A stretch of DNA of 39,131 bases. It comes from Candidatus Angelobacter sp. (lineage in GTDB: Bacteria > Acidobacteriota > Terriglobia > Terriglobales > Acidobacteriaceae). A program made the translations under genes and the position numbers. Under the pieces are notes generated by a model. It made no database searches, had not been told where the DNA came from, and saw only the letters and a list, made by a program, of their open reading frames with translations. This document shows, in pieces, positions 33,482 to 39,131 of this stretch (its first letter is position 1; every line of letters starts with the position of its first letter). The DNA is taken from the NCBI GenBank assembly GCA_025462835.1, contig JAOAPH010000171.1, positions 1 to 39,131 of the forward strand, in the 5' to 3' direction.

Positions 33482-34846
33482 ATGCGTGACGTTCGTTTAA
33501 ATGAGTGGAAGAATCATTCGGTGAACATGTTTGCCGCGGGCAAAGACCCGATTGCGGTCATGCTGGAAAAAGCCTCTGCGGTCGCGCTCAATGCGCAGCA
33601 GCAGGGATGGGCCGGGCCTCCATTTGATCCGTTTGCTTTGGCAGAGCACCTTCACATACCGGTCGTCCCGAATAGTGACATCTCAGACGCACGTGCGTTG
33701 CCCGTTGGCTCTGAGAGAATGCGAATTGAATATAACCCGAATCGTCCGCGAGCGCGGATGAGGTATTCCCTTGCTCACGAAATAGCACATACTTTTTTTC
33801 CCGATGCATCCGAACAAATTCGAAATCGAGTTGCGCGCGGCAATTTTGAAAAAGATGAGTGGGAATTGGAGATGCTTTGCAATCTAGGTGCAGCGGAGCT
33901 TTTAATGCCAACCGGAAGCTTGGTTGGGATACAAGACCGAGCGGTTTCAATCGATGAAATCCTTGAGTTGAGAAAACAATTTGAAGTGTCCACAGAAAGC
34001 GTGCTGTTGCGTTTGATTCGAGTGACGAACGAACCTTACATTCTCTTTTCGGCGTCACGGGAAAATCCCAACCTTAATCGTTATAAAATTGATTACAGCA
34101 TTGCGTCACGGAGCGGAAACAAGAAATTGCCGGCAAATTTGCTGCTACCAAAAGATTCCGTGGTCGGTGCTTGCACTGCCGTCGGTTTTACAGCCATGGC
34201 GGACGAAGAGTGGCCAGGTGTCGGGCGTATGCGTGTGGAATGCGTTGGCTTGTCGCCATATCCAGAAACGATTTACCCAAGAGTTGCCGGGCTTTTGAGA
34301 TTGCCTGACTCCGGACCGTTGCACGCGGGTGGTATTCAATTCGTTACTGGCGATGCTACCAAGCCTCGTTCTGGAGGTTCACGGATTTTGGCTCACGTCG
34401 TAAATGACGCAACACCAAATTGGGGTGCAGGCTTTGGAAAAGTGATTCAGCAAAAATGGCCTAGTGTCCAAAGCGCCTTTCGCGATGCCTGGCTTAAGAA
34501 TTCACGGATGCATCTCGGTGATATTTTTTTCAGTAAGCCCGAGCCAGAAATTAGTGTATGCCAGATGGTTTGTCAGCACGGTTATGGCCCATCAGATCGT
34601 ATCAAGCTCCGGTATGCTGCCTTAAAGGAATGCTTGGAAGCGCTTCGAGATAAGGCTCTTGCAGAGGGCGCGGCGATTCATATGCCCCGTATCGGAGCTG
34701 GGGAAGCGGGCGGGTCCTGGCCTCTGATTTCAGCCCTTATAGACGAAGTATTGTGTGCATCTGGCCTTTCGGTTACGGTTTACGACTTGCCAAATAGGCA
34801 AAAGTTAAAAAAGACCCAGCGTGGTCTTTTTGACGAGAAACCGTAA
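33482..34846 (+). CDS. ImmA/IrrE-type zinc peptidase fused to a macro domain
   Basis: The first 120 or so residues include 'GWAGPPFDPFALAEHLHIPVVP' and the zinc-peptidase motif HEIAH in YSLAHEIAHTFFP, followed by the 'EWELEMLCNLGAAELLMP' helix with the third ligand. This is the ImmA/IrrE fold, known for cleaving repressors. From about residue 285 a macro domain follows: VTGDATKP, 'ILAHVVNDATPNWGAGFGKV' (ADP-ribose-binding N-D and G-A-G-F), 'VCQMVCQHGYGPSDRIKLRYAAL' and PRIGAGEAGGSWPLI. Macro domains bind or remove ADP-ribose; DarG antitoxins are one example. ATG 33482 is my start choice; 33464 and an upstream TTG are alternatives. First gene of a three-gene operon (14 bp, then 4 bp gaps). Confidence 0.88.
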   Translation: MRDVRLNEWKNHSVNMFAAGKDPIAVMLEKASAVALNAQQQGWAGPPFDPFALAEHLHIPVVPNSDISDARALPVGSERMRIEYNPNRPRARMRYSLAHEIAHTFFPDASEQIRNRVARGNFEKDEWELEMLCNLGAAELLMPTGSLVGIQDRAVSIDEILELRKQFEVSTESVLLRLIRVTNEPYILFSASRENPNLNRYKIDYSIASRSGNKKLPANLLLPKDSVVGACTAVGFTAMADEEWPGVGRMRVECVGLSPYPETIYPRVAGLLRLPDSGPLHAGGIQFVTGDATKPRSGGSRILAHVVNDATPNWGAGFGKVIQQKWPSVQSAFRDAWLKNSRMHLGDIFFSKPEPEISVCQMVCQHGYGPSDRIKLRYAALKECLEALRDKALAEGAAIHMPRIGAGEAGGSWPLISALIDEVLCASGLSVTVYDLPNRQKLKKTQRGLFDEKP

Positions 34847-34860
34847 TCTTTTGGCGACCC

Positions 34861-36477
34861 ATGGCTAAGCAAATAGTAATCTTATCGGGGCACGTGTGCG
34901 CCGGTAAAAGCACCTTAGCAAGCAAACTGGCAGAGCGCTTTGGCTTCAAACACATCAAAACATGGAACTTCATTCAGGCGAGGGGCAATAACTTAAGTTT
35001 GGAGCGCGCCGCATTGCAAGCGCATGGGGAGCAGCTAGATCAGAAAACTAAAGGTTCATGGCTTCGGGATGATTTGCAGAAAGTTGAGCGACAAGAAAAG
35101 GCCGAAACACTCATAATTGTTGACTGCGTTCGACATCCGAACCAAATCGAGCATTTGCGCAAGGCGTATCGCCGTCGAATTGTCCATGTACACCTATCGG
35201 CAGGTATTCCCGAACTTCAGCGTCGGTACGAAGAAAGAAAAAAGACGAAGACTGATATTGCGGAATTAGAGACCTATGCCGAGGTGCTCGAAAATAAAAC
35301 CGAGGCGGGCGTGGAAGAATTATCGAAAATTGCCGATATTGTCATAACTAGCGATCGCTGTAACGAGGAAGACATTGTAACGCGCGTGGCGAGCCATTTG
35401 GGCTGGTATGGCAGAGAATATCTACGTTTGGTTGATGTGCTTATTGGCGGCCAATACGGTAGCGAAGGCAAAGGCCAAGTAGCGTCATACCTTGCAAGCG
35501 AATACGATTTACTTATTCGTGTCGGCGGGCCAAACGCAGGCCACAAAGTCAAAATTCCGGGCACCGGCGAAACTTTTACGTTTCGGCATCTACCGTCCGG
35601 ATCATTTGCCAGCGACGCCCCGCTACTCATCGGACCCGGAGCCGTGATGCACGTTCCGACTCTTTTGGCGGAAATCGCAAACGCTAAAATCGGGGTGGAT
35701 CGTCTGAAAATTGACCCACAAGCCATGACGATTAGTAAGCTTGATGTACAGAGAGAGGTTCAATTAAAAGGTTCCATCGGGTCGACCGGCCAGGGAGTCG
35801 GACAGGCCACGAGCCGCAGGATAATTGGCCGTGGACAAAGTCATGTTAAGCTTGCAAGGGACATTCCAGACCTCCAACCGTATCTAACAGACACTTGCGA
35901 CTTGCTCCAGCGGCTTTTTCGCGAAGGGAAGAGAGCATTGCTCGAAGGAACTCAAGGAACAGGATTGAGTATATTTCATGGCCGCTATCCCCATGTCACT
36001 TCAAGAGACACCACTGTTGCCGGTTGCCTTACTGAAGCCGGAATTTCACCAACACGTGTCCGAAAAGTTATTATGGTGTGTCGCACCTACCCAATTCGCG
36101 TAGGTTCTCCAGCAGGCGGTGATTCCGGCCGTATCGAGGGAGAACTTTCGTGGAGTGAAATCGAAAAACGCGCCAGATTTAAAAGAGGGGAAATCGGAAA
36201 GCACGAGATTGGGTCGGTAAGTGGTAATCCGCGAAGAGTGGGCGAGTTCGACTGGGCATTGCTGCGGAAAGCAGCCACGCTCAACGCACCGACCGATATC
36301 GCGCTCACTTTTGCCGATTACATTGATAAAGAGAACGTAAATGCTAGGCGATTTGAGCAACTTACGATTCCAACGATACGATTCATTGAGGAGGTTGAGC
36401 GGGTGGCTTCAGCGCCAGTGACCTTGATTTCTACAAGGTTTCACGAACGCAGCATTATCGACCGGCGCGCGTGGTGA
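34861..36477 (+). CDS. P-loop dNMP-kinase-like domain fused to PurZ-like adenylosuccinate synthetase
   Basis: Residues 1-185 form a P-loop kinase: Walker A GHVCAGKST (10-18), and IIVDCVRHPNQIEHLRK (84-101) like the deoxynucleotide kinase 'D-V-R-x-P-N' segment. Residues 190-538 are a short adenylosuccinate synthetase: GGQYGSEGKG (196-205), NAGH (225-228), GSTGQGVG, EGTQGTGLSIFHGRYPHVTS (362-381) and 'NPRRVGEFDWALLRKAATLN'. Where E. coli PurA has catalytic Asp13 (WGDEGKGK) this protein has Ser201; the GTP-specificity T-K-x-D is T-F-A-D (483-486). Both changes are, as I recall, features of phage PurZ, which joins Asp to dGMP on the way to 2-aminoadenine. At about 345 aa the domain has PurZ rather than PurA length. 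It is not the housekeeping PurA. Confidence 0.85.
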   Translation: MAKQIVILSGHVCAGKSTLASKLAERFGFKHIKTWNFIQARGNNLSLERAALQAHGEQLDQKTKGSWLRDDLQKVERQEKAETLIIVDCVRHPNQIEHLRKAYRRRIVHVHLSAGIPELQRRYEERKKTKTDIAELETYAEVLENKTEAGVEELSKIADIVITSDRCNEEDIVTRVASHLGWYGREYLRLVDVLIGGQYGSEGKGQVASYLASEYDLLIRVGGPNAGHKVKIPGTGETFTFRHLPSGSFASDAPLLIGPGAVMHVPTLLAEIANAKIGVDRLKIDPQAMTISKLDVQREVQLKGSIGSTGQGVGQATSRRIIGRGQSHVKLARDIPDLQPYLTDTCDLLQRLFREGKRALLEGTQGTGLSIFHGRYPHVTSRDTTVAGCLTEAGISPTRVRKVIMVCRTYPIRVGSPAGGDSGRIEGELSWSEIEKRARFKRGEIGKHEIGSVSGNPRRVGEFDWALLRKAATLNAPTDIALTFADYIDKENVNARRFEQLTIPTIRFIEEVERVASAPVTLISTRFHERSIIDRRAW

Positions 36478-36481
36478 TAAA

Positions 36482-37156
36482 ATGAAAATCGAAGATTTAA
36501 TTAAGCATTACCCTAATCTTTACCACATGGCCGAGACTGGAACGTGGGAGGCGATAAAGCGGCATGGATTATTAAGCACTTCTGCATTGCTCGACCTGTT
36601 TGAAATTCGCGGCAACCAGAGACGAATAATCGAAACTGAACGCCGACCGCAATCTGTGCCGATTACTCATCCCAAACATGGCCGTGCCGTGATCCGCGAT
36701 CAAAAGCCGATGCATGAAACAGGATTGCTTAAATGCCTTCAAGATGGGATTACACCATCCCAGTGGTATGAAGTTTTGAACAAACGGGTATTTTTCTGGC
36801 TGAGCAAAGATCGGTTGGAGAGGCTTCTTTCGGCGCGCGCCTATAAAGGTAAGCAGCACTGTGTTTTGACATTGAAAACCGAGGAATTATTATCGAATCA
36901 CGCTAAGGCGGTCACGTTGTGCCCCATAAATTCAGGTGCTACCCTTTATATTCCGCAACCGAGAGGCAAAGACACGTTTCAAAGGATCGAGGATTATCCT
37001 TTTGAAGCATGGGTTGACAAGCGTGGTGTCGAAAACGCTGTTGTTGAATTAGTCGTCGATTATGCCGTCAAGGACGCCGAAAGATATGTTCTAAAGGTTG
37101 ATGAAAGGATGGCGGATCATAATATCGAAAATGTCTTTACTCGGCAAAGCCAGTAG
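36482..37156 (+). CDS. DUF7002-like protein, candidate ADP-ribosyltransferase toxin
   Basis: The 224-aa protein starts YPNLYHMAETGTWEAIKRHG-LLSTSALLDLF and has 'LNKRVFFWLSKDRLERLL' in the middle and VENAVVELVVDYAVKDAERY near the end (Glu189). I match it from memory to the DUF7002 family, not to a characterised one. The 'LYHMAE...IKRHGLLS' opening resembles DarT and other NAD-dependent ADP-ribosyltransferases (Y-H plus hydrophobic '[IL]xxxGLLS'), and 'VVEL' could supply the catalytic Glu. Presence of a macro domain two genes upstream is the strongest support. It begins 4 bp after the kinase-PurZ stop. ART activity is inference; an unrelated nuclease or structural role is possible. Confidence 0.7.
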   Translation: MKIEDLIKHYPNLYHMAETGTWEAIKRHGLLSTSALLDLFEIRGNQRRIIETERRPQSVPITHPKHGRAVIRDQKPMHETGLLKCLQDGITPSQWYEVLNKRVFFWLSKDRLERLLSARAYKGKQHCVLTLKTEELLSNHAKAVTLCPINSGATLYIPQPRGKDTFQRIEDYPFEAWVDKRGVENAVVELVVDYAVKDAERYVLKVDERMADHNIENVFTRQSQ

Positions 37157-37299
37157 CTTTTCCGAAGTTTATGCCTCTTTTCTTGCCATCGGCACAATCT
37201 TCTTCTCTTAGGCTTCCAGTGACGGTATCCGCATTAGTGCACGTAAGCATGTCTCGGCCAAAGGCAGGCCTAACTGGCCATCTGTCCGCGTTGAACTCT

Positions 37300-37358
37300 G
37301 CAACAAGGGCCAGAATCAGACCCGCGCCTTGCAATTCTGTGAACTGCTCTAAATCAGT
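37300..37358. repeat. tRNA-like degenerate repeat, copy 2
   Basis: gcaacaagggccagaatcag..cccgcgcctt..gcaattctgtgaactgctct matches 27931-27990 at about 47 of 58 bases in the same orientation. On the minus strand it reads like a tRNA with TTCACA in the anticodon region. It lies about 145 bp after the DUF7002-like gene and forms the right border of the R-M/PurZ region. Confidence 0.55.
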
Positions 37359-37462
37359 TCCTTGATCAGGCATTTGGCCTGGTCGTCGGAGATGCTGAGT
37401 TCGCGGAAGGCGAGGGGGCCGCCTTGTTCCAAAGGCAATTCGCCATTACTCGCCACAATGTT
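37349..37462 (-). pseudogene. 3' remnant of an unknown gene
   Basis: The minus strand reads ...ELPLEQGGPLAFRELSISDD then QAKCLIKELI and TAG (37351-37349), with no stop back to a TGA near 37465 and no start with ribosome binding site. The amphipathic end looks like a genuine protein C-terminus rather than noise, and the tRNA-like repeat follows directly. I cannot name the family. Confidence 0.4.
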
Positions 37463-37717
37463 TCACTATTTTTTATTACAATCACTGACAGTCCTCAAGG
37501 TGCCGGATGTGATTCGAATATTCTGCAACCGTACTTGGTCACTGCGCATTCCGCGAAAACTGGGTCGCCAACTTCGGTAAAATTACCGTTGGTCAGGCTA
37601 ATATCTTCAATAAAACGCTTGGTTCCAAAAATGCAGCTGGGGAGCGTGGGTCATTTCAAACATTTTGCAATTAAAGGCAGACAATTCAGTCTTCAGCCGA
37701 CCTCGGTGGCTGTCACT
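37463..37717. other. Short non-coding stretch between remnant and TetR gene
   Basis: No gene, strong hairpin or known site is seen. The base composition falls toward A+T here, matching the next two genes rather than the region to the left. Confidence 0.5.
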
Positions 37718-38326
37718 TTAAGCTCCATCAATTTTGCCACTACGCCTTAAAGTACGAATATACTTAATAGCCAGCGAAGATGAATTCTTAAACATCTCCG
37801 TATCACGCCTCATCTTATTTAAGAGCATCCCACCTTGCATGATTGAAATGCAGAAATCAGCCAGCTCCTGTGGCCTAGCCTCTGGAATTAATTCTCCAGC
37901 AGCCTTTCTTTCCAGAAAAAATGTCTTCAGCTTTCCCCGACTCCACTCCAAAAATTGCAGGACATCACTTCTGGCTTTCTTGTTTTCGCTGGTAAGATCT
38001 CCACCGATGGTTCCAATGGGGCATGATCTTTCACAACCAACGGACTCTTGAAAATCGATATACTTTTGAAACCAACTTTCAAAGTCACGCCACGACTTTA
38101 TGTCGTATCCTGTGGGCGTTTGGCCGGTCTGGATCATTTCGTGGAGATACTGAATGACGCAACTAACCATTCCTTCTTTTGTTTTGAAGTAGTGTGTAAA
38201 TTGACTTTTTCCAGTTTTAGATTTTTCCAGAACTTGATCCACACTTGTTCCATTCACGCCAAAGCGGTGAAAAAGATCCAGAGCGGAATTGATCATCCGA
38301 AGCTTTGTGTTTCGTTTTTGAGCCAT
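37718..38326 (-). CDS. TetR-family repressor
   Basis: ATG 38326 (MAQKRNTKLRMINSALDLFH..., 202 aa) begins at the usual TetR position; an in-frame start at 38479 would place a non-family tail in front and cross the operator. The HTH is 'ALDLFHRFGVNGTSVDQVLEKSKTGKSQFTHYFKTKEGMV'. The effector domain has C-E-R-S-C-P-I-G-T-I-G-G, like the GCPIG segment of LmrA/YxaF-type repressors. Divergent to the DHFR-like gene with a perfect palindrome between them, so it probably represses both. Codon use is A+T-rich. Confidence 0.9.
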   Translation of the reverse strand: MAQKRNTKLRMINSALDLFHRFGVNGTSVDQVLEKSKTGKSQFTHYFKTKEGMVSCVIQYLHEMIQTGQTPTGYDIKSWRDFESWFQKYIDFQESVGCERSCPIGTIGGDLTSENKKARSDVLQFLEWSRGKLKTFFLERKAAGELIPEARPQELADFCISIMQGGMLLNKMRRDTEMFKNSSSLAIKYIRTLRRSGKIDGA

Positions 38327-38352
38327 TGACATAATAAACATTTTACCATAAT

Positions 38353-38370
38353 TTGTACCACATGGTACAA
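38353..38370. promoter_or_regulatory. Perfect 8-2-8 palindrome, likely TetR operator
   Basis: TTGTACCA-CA-TGGTACAA lies between the divergent start codons (38326 and 38400). The size and symmetry suit a TetR dimer. AAAGGA at 38387-38392 is the ribosome binding site of the downstream gene. Confidence 0.8.
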
Positions 38371-38399
38371 CAATTCGCAAATTAAAAAAGGAAATCTCG

Positions 38400-38966
38400 A
38401 TGGCAAAACTAATATCGTTAATGCACATCTCATTCGACGGATTCGCTGCTACACCCAAGGGCGAAATGGATTGGATCACGCACGATCAAAAAATATTTGA
38501 ACATGTTTCAAAATATATATCAAAGGTGGAAACGGGAATCTATGGTCCCAGGACGTTCCAAATGATGGAGAGCCACTGGCCTGGCGTTCTGAAAAACGCT
38601 CAAAGTGGAGAATTAGAAAGCAAGCATGCGAGGTGGTATCAAAGCGCAAAAAAAATCGTTTGCTCTCGGACTCTAAAGCATTTGGAAAACAAAGAAGCAG
38701 GACTGATCAATGCCAACTTGGAAGAGGAGATCAGAAAGCTCAAGCAGCAATCTGGAAAAGATCTGATGGTCTTCGGCAGCCCACGTCTGACTCAGTCATT
38801 GGCGCGGCTTGACCTTTTCGATGAATATGTAATCAACGTCAATCCGATCCTTCTTGGTGGCGGCATAAGAATGTTCGAAGACCTACCAAGAATAAAACTC
38901 GACTTGGTTAGTGCAACATCCTTTGGTTCCGGTGTGGTTGGATTTCATTACAAAAGACAACTTTAG
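38400..38966 (+). CDS. DHFR/RibD C-terminal domain-like protein
   Basis: The 188-aa protein opens KLISLMHISFDGFAATPKGE and has 'GIYGPRTFQMMESHWP' and 'DLMVFGSPRLTQSLARLDLFDEYVINVNPILLGGGIRMF', the RibD/dihydrofolate-reductase-like pattern with the GS/GG nucleotide-binding turns. Members are NAD(P)H-dependent reductases of unknown substrates and are often paired with a regulator. Here the partner is the divergent TetR gene and they share the palindromic operator. It is an intact relative of the family whose 5' end alone survives at 20529. A+T-rich codon use suggests transfer. Confidence 0.9.
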   Translation: MAKLISLMHISFDGFAATPKGEMDWITHDQKIFEHVSKYISKVETGIYGPRTFQMMESHWPGVLKNAQSGELESKHARWYQSAKKIVCSRTLKHLENKEAGLINANLEEEIRKLKQQSGKDLMVFGSPRLTQSLARLDLFDEYVINVNPILLGGGIRMFEDLPRIKLDLVSATSFGSGVVGFHYKRQL

Positions 38967-39131
38967 GTCCTCTGGAAAAATGTGTAAAATACGAAAAAAT
39001 CAACCAGGCTTAATGCGAAATAACGCCCAAACTCCAGATGGCACCCGTAACTGATTTCTCTGATCGAGAAACCAGTCCGATTTCATCCGCGTTTAAGAAC
39101 GCGAGTTTTGGCGAGTTTCAGCAAATGCTGG
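38967..39131. other. Right edge, no gene seen
   Basis: A short inverted repeat tttctc-N5-gagaaa at about 39055-39071 is the only structure noticed and has no T-tract. A gene could begin beyond the window. Confidence 0.4.

Noticed and set aside
34861-36477. Housekeeping PurA adenylosuccinate synthetase
   Set aside because: The domain is short, fused to a kinase, has Ser for the catalytic Asp, lacks the T-K-x-D GTP motif and sits in an accessory operon.
34861-36477. Complete 2-aminoadenine (Z-genome) phage module
   Set aside because: No DatZ, MazZ, polymerase or phage structural gene is in the window.
36482-37156. DarT proper (DUF4433)
   Set aside because: Only the N-terminal pattern is similar; overall sequence and spacing differ, so I keep it as DUF7002-like.
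37424-37750. 108-codon plus-strand frame before the TetR gene
   Set aside because: It overlaps the remnant and the tetR end, has no ribosome binding site and no recognisable motif.
39055-39071. Intrinsic terminator after the DHFR-like gene
   Set aside because: Only a 6-bp stem, no T-tract and about 90 bp from the stop.

Overview
The window reads as bacterial chromosome, probably from an uncultured soil or sediment organism, but its two halves look different. From 1 to about 18 kb the content is typical of Acidobacteriota: dnaX-ybaB, a PDZ/GAF/SpoIIE phosphatase, HemQ, a very large secreted Ig-like repeat protein, a glycine-zipper lipid/envelope protein and a dispersed intergenic repeat (4423 and 9471). 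From about 22 kb the content is typical of Verrucomicrobiota: a TamB/TamA-type pair, a secreted SUMF1-like protein with a 'LQSTTNL..W' N-terminal module, and long phrase-like non-coding repeats. No rRNA, intact tRNA or CRISPR array was found. The lineage assignment is my inference from gene style and could reflect either transfer or a chimeric contig.

Region 1 (1-18.1 kb) is mostly housekeeping and envelope functions. Minus strand: ybaB (partial), dnaX, a SET-domain protein, an MscS channel, hemQ, a glycine-zipper protein, then a DinB-CMD-EVE run. Plus strand: a STAS protein, a radical SAM enzyme, a 58-aa small gene coupled to a SpoIIE-type phosphatase, a six-TM protein, the 1513-aa secreted protein with a strong terminator behind it, and a 2OG-Fe(II) oxygenase.

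Region 2 (18.1-22.0 kb) is an accessory cassette of SRPBCC, ArsR, DUF899, a small CPVC membrane protein, a second SRPBCC and a GFA-family protein. It is full of deletion scars: a DUF899 N-terminal relic, a DHFR-like 5' end fused to an ArsR 3' end, and a frameshifted, truncated AbiEi-type antitoxin gene. A perfect 7-6-7 palindrome lies inside the promoter of the SRPBCC-arsR pair and is the likely ArsR operator.

Region 3 (22.1-30.7 kb) holds tamB-tamA (outer-membrane biogenesis), about 1.6 kb of repeat-rich DNA without genes, and the SUMF1-like gene.

Region 4 (30.7-37.2 kb) is the most interesting part, a probable defence island. A BsuBI/PstI-type restriction-modification pair on the minus strand diverges from a tight three-gene plus-strand operon: (i) an ImmA/IrrE zinc-peptidase fused to a macro domain, (ii) a P-loop dNMP-kinase-like domain fused to a PurZ-like adenylosuccinate synthetase in which the PurA catalytic Asp is Ser, and (iii) a DUF7002-like protein whose N-terminus resembles DarT-type ADP-ribosyltransferases. 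I know of no described system with this composition. It combines nucleotide-pool chemistry with possible ADP-ribosylation and its reversal. Two degenerate tRNA-like direct repeats (27931 and 37300) bracket regions 3b-4.

Region 5 (37.2-39.1 kb) is AT-richer and carries a gene remnant and a divergent TetR/DHFR-like pair around a perfect 8-2-8 operator.
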